This document shows, piece after piece, positions 53,391 to 63,491 of a stretch of DNA of 64,000 bases (position 1 is its first letter; every line of letters begins with the position of its first letter). This stretch comes from DSSM01 sp964484125 (GTDB taxonomy: Bacteria; Bacteroidota; Ignavibacteria; Tepidaquicellales; Tepidaquicellaceae). Below the pieces are notes generated by a model. That model ran no database searches, was not told the origin of the DNA, and saw nothing but the letters and a program-made list of their open reading frames with translations. Where the stretch lies: NCBI GenBank assembly GCA_964484125.1, contig CAZAEK010000004.1, positions 62,001-126,000 on the forward strand. Reading direction: 5' to 3'. The translations under genes were made by a program, and so were the position numbers.

Positions 53391-55550
53391 ATGAATAAAT
53401 TTTTACTTTCAGCATTTATTATATTTGCGTTTCTAACGCAAACCGGTAAAACTCAGGATGTTACACTTGAAGATATCTTTTTAAGCAGAAAATATTCTGC
53501 CAAGTCATTTAGCGGTTATGTACATTTAAAAAATGGAGATAGATATGCTAAAGTGGATAAAGAATTGAATATAACTGCATTTAGCTATGAAACCGGCGAG
53601 AGAGAAAATATAATTTTTACCGGGAGCGAATTTAAGAAGGAATTTGGAGACAGTACTTATTATGATGATTATATGATTTCCAGTGATGAGTCGAAAATTT
53701 TATTCTACATGAATACTGAACTCATATACAGAACATCGTCTGAATACAATTGTTATGTATATGATCTTTCTACAAAAAGGTTTTCGCCTGTATATGAAGG
53801 CAAAATTGAACTTGCAGTTTTCTCCCCTGATGCCCAGAAAATTTCTTTCATTAAAGAGAATAATTTATATATAAAGTTTTTAGATAAAGATGAGATTATA
53901 CAGATAACTTATGATGGGAAAATAAATGAAGTGATAAACGGGAAAGCCGATTGGGTTTACGAAGAAGAGTTCGGACTTAGAACAGGATATGAATGGTCTC
54001 CAGATTCAAAAAAACTTGCATTCTTGAGGTTTGATGAAAGTAATGTAAAAGAATATTATTTACAGGTATGGGGAAAGCTTTATCCTGAACTTATTAAATA
54101 CAAATATCCGAAAGCAGGCGAGAATAATTCTGTGGTTTCTGTTTTTTCTTATAATCTTGAAAACGGTAAAACAATACCTGTTGATATAGGTAAGGATGAA
54201 GATATATACATACCCAGAATAAAATGGACCAAAGAAGCTAATTCTCTTTCAGTTATCAGGTTAAACCGATTACAGAACAAACTTGAAGTGTTAATTGCTG
54301 AAGGAGAAACAGGAACATCAAAAGTAATTTTGACAGAAACAAATGAAAGATATATTGATGAAAATTATGACCTTCATTTTATTAAAGGTAACGATTTTCT
54401 GATTTTAAGTGATAAATCAGGTTTTAGGCATATATACCGCTATGATATAAAAGGTAACTTTGTCGGGCAAATCACTAATGGCGGTTTTGAAATAGTTTCA
54501 ATACTATCTTATGATGATGAAAGAGTATATTATACTTCGAACGAGCCCTCACCTTTAAGGAAAGCAATATATTCTTCAACATTAGATGGTAAAAGCAAAA
54601 AAATAATAAGTCCTGAGAACGGAACATGCAATGCATCTTTTTCAAAAAATAATAAGTACTTTTTCCAATATTATACTAATGCAAATACTCCTTATGAGAT
54701 TTCATTGTGCAATAATGACGGGAAAATAATAAGGTTAATTGAAAATAATTCACAGTTGAAAGAAACAATGACTGACAATAAGTTTGTCAAAAGGACATTT
54801 TTTACCTTTAAAACAACAAACGGAACTGAATTAAATGGTTCTGTAATGAAACCTGATAATATTAAAAGCGGAGAAAAATTACCGGTGATAATGTATGTTT
54901 ATGGAGGTCCCGGCTCACAACTTGTAGCAGATGTATTTTCACCTATGGATTATGTCTGGGCTCAATATCTAGTTAAGAAAGGATATATTTTTGCAATAGT
55001 TGATGGCAGGGGAACAGGAGGCAGAGGTCAGGAATTTGAAAAGATGAATTATATGAAACTCGGACAAAATGAAACAGAAGATCAGATTGAAGCCGCCAAA
55101 TATCTTGGCTCTCTTCCTTATGTTGACAAAAACCGTATAGGAATTTTCGGATGGAGCTATGGTGGATATATGGTTTCACTTTGTATGACTTTAGGAGCAG
55201 ATTATTTTAAAACAGGAGTAGGTGTAGCACCTGTAACAGATTGGAGATACTATGATAATATTTATACTGAAAGATATATGAGAAGACCAGTTGATAATCC
55301 AGATGGTTATAAAACTGGTTCTCCAATTCAATATGCAGAAAAATTAAAAGGTAAACTACTACTTATTCACGGAACAGAAGATGATAATGTTCACATACAA
55401 AATACATTTGATTTTATTACTGCATTAACAAAGGCAGGTAAGCAAATAGACTTAATGATATATCCAAACAAAAACCACAGCATTTATGGAGGAAATACCA
55501 GATATATGTTGTTCTCGAAGGTTACTGAGTATTTTTTAAAGAATCTATGA
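53391..55550 (+). CDS. Dipeptidyl-peptidase IV-type S9 peptidase
   Basis: 719 aa. Signal peptide (cleavage near GKTQ), then a beta-propeller (about 40-480) with the DPP-IV Glu pair in WVYEEEFGLRTGYEWSPDSK, and an alpha/beta-hydrolase domain (about 485-719). The nucleophile is Ser589 in GWSYGGYM, Asp in GTEDDNVHIQ and His in NKNHSIYGG. It removes X-Pro dipeptides from N-termini in the periplasm or at the surface. Convergent with tatA (6-base tail overlap). Nothing is unusual. Confidence 0.93.
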   Translation: MNKFLLSAFIIFAFLTQTGKTQDVTLEDIFLSRKYSAKSFSGYVHLKNGDRYAKVDKELNITAFSYETGERENIIFTGSEFKKEFGDSTYYDDYMISSDESKILFYMNTELIYRTSSEYNCYVYDLSTKRFSPVYEGKIELAVFSPDAQKISFIKENNLYIKFLDKDEIIQITYDGKINEVINGKADWVYEEEFGLRTGYEWSPDSKKLAFLRFDESNVKEYYLQVWGKLYPELIKYKYPKAGENNSVVSVFSYNLENGKTIPVDIGKDEDIYIPRIKWTKEANSLSVIRLNRLQNKLEVLIAEGETGTSKVILTETNERYIDENYDLHFIKGNDFLILSDKSGFRHIYRYDIKGNFVGQITNGGFEIVSILSYDDERVYYTSNEPSPLRKAIYSSTLDGKSKKIISPENGTCNASFSKNNKYFFQYYTNANTPYEISLCNNDGKIIRLIENNSQLKETMTDNKFVKRTFFTFKTTNGTELNGSVMKPDNIKSGEKLPVIMYVYGGPGSQLVADVFSPMDYVWAQYLVKKGYIFAIVDGRGTGGRGQEFEKMNYMKLGQNETEDQIEAAKYLGSLPYVDKNRIGIFGWSYGGYMVSLCMTLGADYFKTGVGVAPVTDWRYYDNIYTERYMRRPVDNPDGYKTGSPIQYAEKLKGKLLLIHGTEDDNVHIQNTFDFITALTKAGKQIDLMIYPNKNHSIYGGNTRYMLFSKVTEYFLKNL

Positions 55551-55760
55551 TTCTTTATTTACTGAATCGGATTTTTCTGTAACCTTGGGCTTTTCTTCGA
55601 TAGAACTTTTTATGTCCTGTTCAATATCACTGGAGGCTTTTTTAAACTCCTTTATTCCTTTGCCAAGTCCCTGCATAAGTTCTGGAATCTTTTTCGCTCC
55701 GAAAAGAACAAGTATTATTATTCCGATTAATATTAATTCAGGCGTTCCTAATCCAAACAT
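55545..55760 (-). CDS. tatA: Twin-arginine translocase subunit TatA/TatE
   Basis: 71 aa: N-terminal transmembrane helix (ELILIGIIILVLFGAKKIPEL), the FGAKKIPEL hinge and an amphipathic helix (GLGKGIKEFKKASSDIEQDI), followed by a charged tail. This is the pore-forming subunit of the Tat pathway for folded proteins. tatC is not in the window. Monocistronic. Confidence 0.93.
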   Translation of the reverse strand: MFGLGTPELILIGIIILVLFGAKKIPELMQGLGKGIKEFKKASSDIEQDIKSSIEEKPKVTEKSDSVNKES

Positions 55761-55850
55761 ATTATTTGTTTAATTAACACAAAATTGATTTTATGAATTT
55801 AATTTTCAACACAAAATTTAATCACACTATAATATAGGATTTTTTTTGAT

Positions 55851-55858
55851 TATTTTTG
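55851..55858 (+). promoter_or_regulatory. Possible -7 element TATTTTTG before mnmA
   Basis: Fits TAnnTTTG and lies 24 bases upstream of the TTG start of mnmA; no convincing -33 partner, so it is only suggestive. Confidence 0.25.
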
Positions 55859-55882
55859 TGTTATTAAAGAAAAATTTACGAA

Positions 55883-56968
55883 TTGGATAATAATAAAATT
55901 ACTGTTGCTGTTGCTATGAGTGGTGGAGTTGACTCTTCCGTAAGTGCTGCACTTATGAAAGAGAAGGGTTACAACGTTTTCGGGTTAACAATCAAAACCT
56001 GGGGATATGACCAGATCCCTGAGAATGATACAGGATGTTGTTCACTTGATACAATATACAGGGCTCAGATGGTAGCTGACCAGCTTGGTATAAGACACTA
56101 CACGCTTGATTTTACGGAAAAATTCAACGAAGTTGTAATCGAAAATTTCGTATCTGAGTACATGAAAGGAAGGACACCGAATCCATGTGTGCTATGTAAT
56201 AAATCCATTAAATGGGGCTCACTTCTTGAAAAAGCACAATCTCTCGGAGCAGATTATTTAGTAACCGGGCACTATGCTAAAATAAAGAAAAATACTGAAA
56301 ATGGCAGATATTATATTGAAAGGCCTGCAGATAAACAGAAAGACCAGTCATATTTCCTATGGGCGCTTTCGCAAACAGCACTTTCAAAGACATTATTTCC
56401 ACTTTCAGATTATAATAAATCCGAAATAAGGAAAATCGCATCTACACTGAATCTTAAATCAGCATCAACTCCTGATTCCCAGGAAATTTGTTTTGTTCCG
56501 GATAATGATTACACAAAATTACTCGAAATAAGAATCCCGGAAATAAACAATAATTTGAATGGCGGTGATGTTATTTATAAAGGCAAAGTTGTTGGAAAGC
56601 ATCGCGGCTATCCATATTATACAATCGGGCAAAGAAAGGGGCTGAACATTTCGCTTGGTAAACCTGTATATGTTTCCAAAATTGACTCTGAAAATAATGT
56701 AATAATAATTGACGATGAAGATGGATTGTTTAGTACCGATTTTTATATAAAGAATGTAAACCTAATGTATTATAAACACTTTGAAGGAGAGAAAGAAGTA
56801 TTAATAAAGGTCAGATATAAAGATACAGGGACTATAGGTACTATACAGTTGCTTGGCGATAACAGAATTAAGGCAAAATTATTTTCTCCGAAAAAATCAG
56901 TTACTCCCGGACAATCGGCTGTTTTTTATGAAGGTGATGCTTTGATAGGCGGAGGAATAATTGAATGA
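55883..56968 (+). CDS. mnmA: tRNA-specific 2-thiouridylase MnmA
   Basis: 361 aa from TTG 55883. PP-loop SGGVDSSV (about 13-20), first catalytic Cys in NPCVLCNKSIKWG, second in SQEICFVPD, and the GQRKGL segment are all present. It thiolates U34 of tRNA-Lys, -Glu and -Gln with sulphur passed from a cysteine desulfurase. The following gene is exactly such a desulfurase, with a 4-base overlap, so the two are coupled. Confidence 0.95.
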   Translation: MDNNKITVAVAMSGGVDSSVSAALMKEKGYNVFGLTIKTWGYDQIPENDTGCCSLDTIYRAQMVADQLGIRHYTLDFTEKFNEVVIENFVSEYMKGRTPNPCVLCNKSIKWGSLLEKAQSLGADYLVTGHYAKIKKNTENGRYYIERPADKQKDQSYFLWALSQTALSKTLFPLSDYNKSEIRKIASTLNLKSASTPDSQEICFVPDNDYTKLLEIRIPEINNNLNGGDVIYKGKVVGKHRGYPYYTIGQRKGLNISLGKPVYVSKIDSENNVIIIDDEDGLFSTDFYIKNVNLMYYKHFEGEKEVLIKVRYKDTGTIGTIQLLGDNRIKAKLFSPKKSVTPGQSAVFYEGDALIGGGIIE

Positions 56969-58113
56969 ACGTATATTTCGATAATGCTGCGACTACACCT
57001 GTTGACCCACTTGTAGCAGAAGAAATATTCAAATATCAGAGAGAATATTTTGGCAATGCTTCTTCTATTCATTACTTTGGCAAAAAATCTAAAGTAATTC
57101 TTGAAGAATCAAGGGAATACATTGCAGATTTCGTTGGTTGTAAGCCCAAAGAACTTTTTTTTACAAGCGGGGGAACAGAGTCAATCAACACTGTAATAAA
57201 AGGATTATTCTTTGAACAAAAAAAAGAAAAAAATCATATCGTAACAACATCAATAGAACACCCGGCTGTTTTAGAGTCAGTTAATTTCCTGAAAAATTAT
57301 TTTGATGTTAAAGTTGATTTAATCAGACCAAACTCAAAAGGTGAGATAGATATTGAAGAAATTAAGCAGCGAACCGGAAGTAATACATTCCTTGTGTCAC
57401 TAATGCACTCAAATAATGAAACAGGAATTATTAACGAAATAGAAAAACTATCTGAATTTACAAAAGAAAAAAATATACCTTTCCTATCTGATACTGTTCA
57501 AAGCATTGGAAAAGTTGATTTAAAATATACAGAACTCGGAGCAGATTTTATTACATCTTCAGCTCATAAAATATACGGTCCCAAAGGAATAGGATTTCTT
57601 GTTGCTAATCCCAAATTCAGATTTGCGAGATATTCTGACGGAGGCGGTCAGGAAAGAGAATTAAGGGCTGGCACTGAGAATATTCCATCAATAGCAGGGT
57701 TCAGAAAAGCAATTGAAATTTTAAAATTAAATTCTGAAAAAGAACAGGAACATTACAACAATATAAGAAAATATCTTATAGAATCATTACAGAAAAATTT
57801 TGGAGATGGTATAACAATAAATTTTCAATCAAAGAGAAATCTTCCTAATATATTAAATGTTACATTCAGTTACGCTAAATATGGCTTTGATCCTGATATG
57901 TTTTTGATTTTGCTTGATATGCAGGGTATTGCGGTCTCCGGAGGTTCTGCATGCAGTTCGGGTTCTCTGAAACCATCTAAAATATTAATTGAAACCGGTA
58001 AATCAGAAAAAGAAGCTCTTTCATCCGTCAGAATTTCGATCGGAAGGTTTAATAGCAAAGAAGACGTTGATTTTCTTGTAAATGGTATAAGAACTGTTCT
58101 TAGATTGAATTAA
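56965..58113 (+). CDS. iscS: Cysteine desulfurase (IscS/NifS)
   Basis: 382-aa fold-type I PLP enzyme. It begins MNVYFDNAATTPVDPLV, carries SSAHKIYGPKGIGFL with the Schiff-base Lys, and the active-site Cys loop SGGSACSSGSL that delivers persulphide. HSNNETG is conserved. It supplies sulphur to MnmA (4-base overlap upstream) and probably to Fe-S clusters. No iscU/suf gene is present here. Confidence 0.93.
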   Translation: MNVYFDNAATTPVDPLVAEEIFKYQREYFGNASSIHYFGKKSKVILEESREYIADFVGCKPKELFFTSGGTESINTVIKGLFFEQKKEKNHIVTTSIEHPAVLESVNFLKNYFDVKVDLIRPNSKGEIDIEEIKQRTGSNTFLVSLMHSNNETGIINEIEKLSEFTKEKNIPFLSDTVQSIGKVDLKYTELGADFITSSAHKIYGPKGIGFLVANPKFRFARYSDGGGQERELRAGTENIPSIAGFRKAIEILKLNSEKEQEHYNNIRKYLIESLQKNFGDGITINFQSKRNLPNILNVTFSYAKYGFDPDMFLILLDMQGIAVSGGSACSSGSLKPSKILIETGKSEKEALSSVRISIGRFNSKEDVDFLVNGIRTVLRLN

Positions 58114-58159
58114 ATTGCAAAAAAAATTAAATTATAAATATTATTGATTTAAAGAATTA

Positions 58160-59458
58160 ATGAAAAAAATATTAATTACAATATCATTATTTTTAATAAC
58201 ACAGGTTTTAGTTAACGCACAGGGCTCATGGTCATTATATCAGACGCCGGTTCAGGACGATTTACGAAAAGTATTTTTTGTGGATTCGTCTTATGGCTGG
58301 ATTGCAGGAGACTCCGGAGTAATTTTAAGAACAACAAACAGCGGCCTGAACTGGGTATTACAGAACAGGAATACAAGTTATTATTTTAACGACATATTTT
58401 TTATTGACAGAAATATTGGGTGGGCATTGGCATGGCGATATAATTTTAATCAATTTGGTACTTACTTCTTCAAGACTACAAATGGCGGATTAAACTGGAC
58501 TTATGCTCTTTTCCCGGATACTATGGTCTTTGCACAGACAATATATTTTCTTAATCAGAATACAGGATATTTTGGAACTGCATCATCTCCATACAGAACG
58601 ATATACAGGACAACAAATGCGGGTTTGAACTGGTACCCTTGTAATATTGACTCAGGATTTGTTTCAAACTTTCCAGTAAGGGATATATTGTTCAAAGATG
58701 CCAATACCGGAATAGCTGTCGGAGGTTTTATTGATATAGCGGCTGTTGCATGGTACACAACAAATTCCGGTAATTACTGGATTTCTGCTCCGATTGGGTC
58801 TGAACCACTTTTTTGCCTGAGGTATTTAAATAATAAGTTTATTGCGATGGGCGGAGATTTTGAGTATGGATTAAGCTATGCAGAATCTTCCAATTCCGGA
58901 GTAAACTGGAGTTACAAAAATCTTGATATTTTTGGAATGGCATTAAGTTTTGATTTTAGAAATTCAACTGAAGGTTGGGCTTCTTCAGGATTTTCCCAAA
59001 AACTTGTTTATACTACTGATGCCGGAGTCAGATGGTTTCCAGTTGATGCTCCAGACAGCTCAACAGTAAATTGGTTGCAATTTGCAAATGAAAATATCGG
59101 TTATGCTGTATGCAATAACGGAAAGATACTGAAATATTCTCCGACTACCGGAATTTTAAAATTTGAAAACGAATTAACTGATGATTTTATTTTGCATCAG
59201 AATTATCCAAACCCTTTTAATTCATCCACAGTCATAAGTTATTCTATTCCATCGTCTGGAGATATAAAAACTGAAGTTTTTGATAACAATGGAAGGTTGA
59301 TTAAAACAATTTCGAGATATTTGAATCAGCAGGGAAGATATTATGAAAAGCTGGAACTAAACGAACTATCATCTGGTATATATTTTTACAGAGTAACTTT
59401 GCTAAAAGGTCCCGGAGATTTAGTATTTAAGACCGGCAAAATGATTTTCCTGAAATAA
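58160..59458 (+). CDS. T9SS-exported YCF48-like repeat protein
   Basis: 432 aa. Signal peptide (cleavage near VNAQ) and a beta-propeller built of YCF48/BNR-like repeats (WIAGDSGVILRTTNSGLNWVLQ, FFKTTNGGLNWTY, TNAGLNWYPC, YTTDAGVRWFPV). The T9SS sorting domain at the end (NYPNPFNSSTVISYSIP, SSGIYFYRVTLLKG) lacks the Cys insertion seen in two of the other three. Role unknown, likely surface adhesion or scaffolding. The S8 peptidase gene follows 30 bases later. Confidence 0.8.
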   Translation: MKKILITISLFLITQVLVNAQGSWSLYQTPVQDDLRKVFFVDSSYGWIAGDSGVILRTTNSGLNWVLQNRNTSYYFNDIFFIDRNIGWALAWRYNFNQFGTYFFKTTNGGLNWTYALFPDTMVFAQTIYFLNQNTGYFGTASSPYRTIYRTTNAGLNWYPCNIDSGFVSNFPVRDILFKDANTGIAVGGFIDIAAVAWYTTNSGNYWISAPIGSEPLFCLRYLNNKFIAMGGDFEYGLSYAESSNSGVNWSYKNLDIFGMALSFDFRNSTEGWASSGFSQKLVYTTDAGVRWFPVDAPDSSTVNWLQFANENIGYAVCNNGKILKYSPTTGILKFENELTDDFILHQNYPNPFNSSTVISYSIPSSGDIKTEVFDNNGRLIKTISRYLNQQGRYYEKLELNELSSGIYFYRVTLLKGPGDLVFKTGKMIFLK

Positions 59459-59488
59459 ATAGTTTGACGATAAATAATTATCAATAAT

Positions 59489-61180
59489 ATGAAAAATATA
59501 CTGAGATCTGCTATTCTGACAATTTTAATTTCTGTTGTTATTTCTATACCTTCAGGAAATTTAATAACAGGAGAAAACGATATCGAAGGTAACTATACGA
59601 ATTATAAATTTTTTATTAAAAGCAAGATTGCTTTTAAAAAATCAGAAGCAACGGGTGAAATCTCAACAAAAACCGGTATTATTTCTATAGACGGCTTAAA
59701 CAAAAAGTATAAAATAAAAAAAATCAAAGAGGTATTCAGACTTAACAACGGGGACAAAGAAGTTTTTAGTGAATTGGGCATGGATAAAATATATTCTTTG
59801 TATATTGAAACAGAGAACAATTACCCTGTAGAAAAAATAATTGAAGAATATTCAAAACTCGAAGAAATTGAATACAGCGAATTAAATTATACAGGTCAAA
59901 GTGCAGGAAGGAAAAATGATTTCAATCCTGTTGAAGTTCCTTTTCAACTATTATCACTAACACCAAACGATATGATGTTTAATGTTCAGTGGTATCTTAA
60001 AAATGATGGAAGTATGACCCCGACTGTTGGAATCAGTGCTAAGCAGGGAGCGGATATAAACATGATACCGGCATACGAAGTTGAACCCGGCTCTGACGAA
60101 GTTATAGTAGCAATTCTTGATTCAGGTATAAAATATGACCACCCGGAGTTCAAAGGACGTATATGGATAAATACAAAAGAAATTCCCGGAAATGATAAAG
60201 ACGATGACGGGAACGGATATGTTGATGATACAATAGGTTGGGATTTTGCATACGATGATCCTAATCCGAGTGATGGCTTCGGTCATGGAACAAATATAGC
60301 TACTGTGATAGGAGCCAATACTAATAATAAAATTGGTTTTGCTGGGATAAACACAAAGTGCAAATTAATGAATTGCAAAAATCTTACAGATGATAATTCA
60401 GGTGAGTATGAATGGTGGGCTGAGTCAGTTAAATATGCAGTTGATAATGGGGCTAAGGTGATTAATATGAGCGAAGGCGGCGATGAAAGCTCAAGAGTTT
60501 TGAAGACTGCAATAGATTACGCTACAAAAAGAAACGTTACAGTAGTTGCCTCTATGATGAACAGAGCAAACAATAAAAATTATTATCCAGCAGCTTTTAA
60601 GGGTGTTATTGCGGTTGGCGCAACTGATACGGATGACTGGAGGTGTAAAAGGTTTACATGGGGTGGTGGGAGTTGCTGGGGAAAGCATATTTCTGTAGTT
60701 GCACCCGGGAATAAAATATATGGACTCGATTATTTAGAAGATGATAAATACGATGTATCCTGGAGCGGAACATCTCAGTCAACAGCTATAGTAAGTGCAA
60801 TTGCATCTTTATTATATACACAGAACAGAACACGAACCCCAAATGATATCCTGACTATAATTACATCTACAGCAAAGGATATGGTAGGTGACCCATCGGA
60901 GGACAGACGTGGATGGGACATGTATATGGGATATGGGAGAGTTGATTGTTACGATGCTTTAGTGTATGAAACCGGGATAATATCTGAAAACCGAGATACC
61001 AGGAAAGAGAAAGTAGAAATTACCGGCGATAATGATAATAAAAATACAGACCCGGAAGAATATAACAAAGAAAAAAAAAGAAACAGAAGTAAAGCAGAAG
61101 AAGAGCGATCAAGGGCAATAAATCCACAAAACGAGAGAAATACCTCAAAAGAAGAACCCTCTCGAGCGATTAAAAAATAA
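59489..61180 (+). CDS. Subtilisin-like S8 serine peptidase
   Basis: 563 aa. Signal peptide, then a pro-region to about 150, then the S8 domain with catalytic Asp211 (AILDSGIKYDHPEF), His266 (GFGHGTNIATVIG) and Ser429 (SWSGTSQSTA). A Ca-binding-like DKDDDGNGYVDD loop follows the Asp. The last 70 residues are very charged (Lys, Glu, Arg, Asn) and contain the repeated word SRAI. Unlike its neighbour it has no T9SS domain, so it is likely periplasmic or secreted by another route. It lies 30 bases after the YCF48-like gene. Confidence 0.88.
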   Translation: MKNILRSAILTILISVVISIPSGNLITGENDIEGNYTNYKFFIKSKIAFKKSEATGEISTKTGIISIDGLNKKYKIKKIKEVFRLNNGDKEVFSELGMDKIYSLYIETENNYPVEKIIEEYSKLEEIEYSELNYTGQSAGRKNDFNPVEVPFQLLSLTPNDMMFNVQWYLKNDGSMTPTVGISAKQGADINMIPAYEVEPGSDEVIVAILDSGIKYDHPEFKGRIWINTKEIPGNDKDDDGNGYVDDTIGWDFAYDDPNPSDGFGHGTNIATVIGANTNNKIGFAGINTKCKLMNCKNLTDDNSGEYEWWAESVKYAVDNGAKVINMSEGGDESSRVLKTAIDYATKRNVTVVASMMNRANNKNYYPAAFKGVIAVGATDTDDWRCKRFTWGGGSCWGKHISVVAPGNKIYGLDYLEDDKYDVSWSGTSQSTAIVSAIASLLYTQNRTRTPNDILTIITSTAKDMVGDPSEDRRGWDMYMGYGRVDCYDALVYETGIISENRDTRKEKVEITGDNDNKNTDPEEYNKEKKRNRSKAEEERSRAINPQNERNTSKEEPSRAIKK

Positions 61181-61188
61181 TAAATGTA

Positions 61189-61941
61189 ATGAAAATTAAG
61201 GACGGGAATCTAAAAGAAGTAATATATTTTGAAGAAATAGATTCCACAAACCATTATTCGAAGAATAATGATTTAAAAAGTGATACTTTAGTAATAGCAG
61301 GAAATCAGACAAGAGGAAGGGGAAGATTAAATCACAGCTGGATTTCATCACCTTATAAAAATCTTACATTCACTATTACTAAAGATATTAAAATTGAACC
61401 CCTTAATACTCATATAGTAAATTTTTATGTTTCTTTGATCATATTAACGGCTCTGAGGAATATCGTCAAGGGTGATGATAACGAATTCATTTTAAAATGG
61501 CCAAATGATATAATTTTAAACGGGAAAAAAATTTCAGGTATTCTTACTGAGACAAGTGATATTTCATCAGAATGTAAAAGATTTTTTATAGGAATTGGAA
61601 TTAATGTAAATCAGGAAATCTTTCCTGAAGAAATAAAAGAAAAAGCCACTTCTTTATTTATCGAAACAAATTTCATATACGAACCGGAGTTGATTTTAAA
61701 AAGAATTATAGACTATTTTTATCAGTTTATTGAATTAATTGAAAATCCTAAAGAGGTAATCCATATTTGGCGTCAGTTTACATATCCGCCCGGAAAGCCA
61801 GTATTATTCAGGGTTTCAGAAGAAAAAGAGATAAAGAGAGCCGTAATATACGGTTATGATGAAATTGGGGCTATTATACTAAAAAATCAGTCAGGGGAAT
61901 TGGAAAAACATTTTTCTGGTGAAATAAGTTTCATTTATTGA
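61189..61941 (+). CDS. birA: Biotin-[acetyl-CoA-carboxylase] ligase BirA
   Basis: 250 aa. The catalytic motif GRGRLNHSWISSP and LKWPNDIILNGKKISGILTE (Lys contacting biotinyl-AMP) are clear. The N-terminal DNA-binding domain of bifunctional BirA is missing, so it is the monofunctional form that only biotinylates carrier proteins. It lies 9 bases after the peptidase gene, 42 bases before nuoA. Confidence 0.92.
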   Translation: MKIKDGNLKEVIYFEEIDSTNHYSKNNDLKSDTLVIAGNQTRGRGRLNHSWISSPYKNLTFTITKDIKIEPLNTHIVNFYVSLIILTALRNIVKGDDNEFILKWPNDIILNGKKISGILTETSDISSECKRFFIGIGINVNQEIFPEEIKEKATSLFIETNFIYEPELILKRIIDYFYQFIELIENPKEVIHIWRQFTYPPGKPVLFRVSEEKEIKRAVIYGYDEIGAIILKNQSGELEKHFSGEISFIY

Positions 61942-61982
61942 ATTTTTTTTTTAATTTGCATAAAAATTATGCTAATTAAAAA

Positions 61983-62390
61983 ATGTTCTCAGATTACGGT
62001 CAAATTTTAGTATTTATGTTGGTGGCAATCGGATTTGTTGTTATAACATTTCTTTTTGCTATATTTCTATCACCAAGAAAACCCGGTTTATCAAAAGATT
62101 CAACCTATGAATGTGGAGAGGAAACAGTAGGTGATACCTGGCTTAAATTCAATTTCAGATTTTATGTTGTAGCATTAATATTTATTATATTTGATGTAGA
62201 AATAATATTTCTTTTCCCCTGGGCAGTAGTATTTAAAGAGCTTGGTATTTTCGCATTTTTAGAGATGGTTGTTTTTTTATTTATTCTGATACTCGGTTTC
62301 GTATATGCCTGGGCTAAGGGTGATTTAGTATGGGATAAGCCAACTCCTGTAATACCAAAATTAGAGAGACAAATTTTTAAAGCAGAATAA
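61983..62390 (+). CDS. nuoA: NADH-quinone oxidoreductase subunit A
   Basis: 135 aa, three transmembrane helices. The conserved YECGEETVGDTWLKFNFRFYVVALIFIIFDVEIIFLFPWA motif, shortened here to its key parts YECG, FRFY and FDVE, is typical of NuoA. It starts the complex I cluster; nuoB follows after 34 bases. Confidence 0.95.
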   Translation: MFSDYGQILVFMLVAIGFVVITFLFAIFLSPRKPGLSKDSTYECGEETVGDTWLKFNFRFYVVALIFIIFDVEIIFLFPWAVVFKELGIFAFLEMVVFLFILILGFVYAWAKGDLVWDKPTPVIPKLERQIFKAE

Positions 62391-62424
62391 AATTGTACAA
62401 AATAATCCAATAGCAGATATTTAT

Positions 62425-62940
62425 ATGGGAATTCTTAACAAATTAGACAGCAGAATAGAACAATTTGAGACAGGTAATATAATGATTACATCAGTGGATA
62501 AACTGTTGAATTATGCCAGACTATCATCTCTTTGGCAAATGTTTTTCGGACTTGCCTGTTGTGCAATAGAAATGATGGCGACTTCAGCGTCGCATTATGA
62601 TCTTGACAGATTTGGAATAATACCGAGACCATCTCCGAGACATTGCGATATTATACTAATATCAGGGACAGTAACTTTAAAAATGGCTACGAGAATAAAA
62701 AGACTATATGACCAGATGCCTGAGCCGAAATATGTTCTCTCAATGGGAAGTTGTTCGAACTGCGGCGGTCCATACTGGGAACACGGATATCATGTATTGA
62801 AAGGAGTTGACCGTGTTATTCCGGTTGATGTATATGTACCGGGTTGTCCACCAAGGCCTGAAGCTTTACTTGAAGGATTATTAAAAGTGCAGGAAAAAAT
62901 AAGAACTCAATCAATAGCAAAACAAACTAAAAAAGCATAA
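62425..62940 (+). CDS. nuoB: NADH-quinone oxidoreductase subunit B
   Basis: 171 aa. The [4Fe-4S] cluster N2 ligands are visible: the tandem CysCys of LACCAIEMM, Cys of SMGSCSNCGGPYW and Cys of VPGCPPRPEA. GIIPRPSPRHCD is conserved. It carries the last cluster before quinone. nuoC follows after 3 bases. Confidence 0.96.
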   Translation: MGILNKLDSRIEQFETGNIMITSVDKLLNYARLSSLWQMFFGLACCAIEMMATSASHYDLDRFGIIPRPSPRHCDIILISGTVTLKMATRIKRLYDQMPEPKYVLSMGSCSNCGGPYWEHGYHVLKGVDRVIPVDVYVPGCPPRPEALLEGLLKVQEKIRTQSIAKQTKKA

Positions 62941-62943
62941 CTG

Positions 62944-63423
62944 ATGGATATTAAAGATATTTACGATCTGCTCAAAAAAGTATTTGAAGATGGAATTGGA
63001 GAATTAATTACAGGTAAACCGGCTGAAGATTGCATTTATATTGATGCCGGGAAAATAGAGGCGGTTTGCTATTTCTTAAGAGATGAAGAAAGGTTACAGT
63101 TCGATGCACTAATGTGCCTTAGCGGAGTAGATAAAGACAAAACAACACTGACATCAGTCTATCATTTATATTCATACGCATTAAGGCATAAATTAAAGTT
63201 GAAAGTTGATGTTCCAAAAGAAAATCCGGTAGTCCAGTCAGTATGGCAAGTATGGTCAACAGCCGAATGGCACGAAAGGGAAGCATACGATTTGTTAGGT
63301 ATTAAATATGAAGGGCATCCTGATTTGCGTAGGATACTATTACCAGAGGACTGGAAAGGACATCCATTATTAAAAGATTACAAAGTACAGGAATTTTATA
63401 ATGGGATGAGAGTCCCTTATTGA
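62944..63423 (+). CDS. nuoC: NADH-quinone oxidoreductase subunit C
   Basis: 159 aa, 30-kDa subunit. The signature segment EWHEREAYDLLGIKYEGHPDLRRILLPEDW is present in short form (EREAYDLLGI, HPDLRRILLPEDW) and is diagnostic. It is a separate gene, not fused to nuoD, which begins 68 bases later. Confidence 0.95.
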   Translation: MDIKDIYDLLKKVFEDGIGELITGKPAEDCIYIDAGKIEAVCYFLRDEERLQFDALMCLSGVDKDKTTLTSVYHLYSYALRHKLKLKVDVPKENPVVQSVWQVWSTAEWHEREAYDLLGIKYEGHPDLRRILLPEDWKGHPLLKDYKVQEFYNGMRVPY

Positions 63424-63491
63424 ACAAAAATAAACACTTATTAAGCAAAAGATAAATATTTTAACTTAACAAACTATACAAAGACTAAAAT

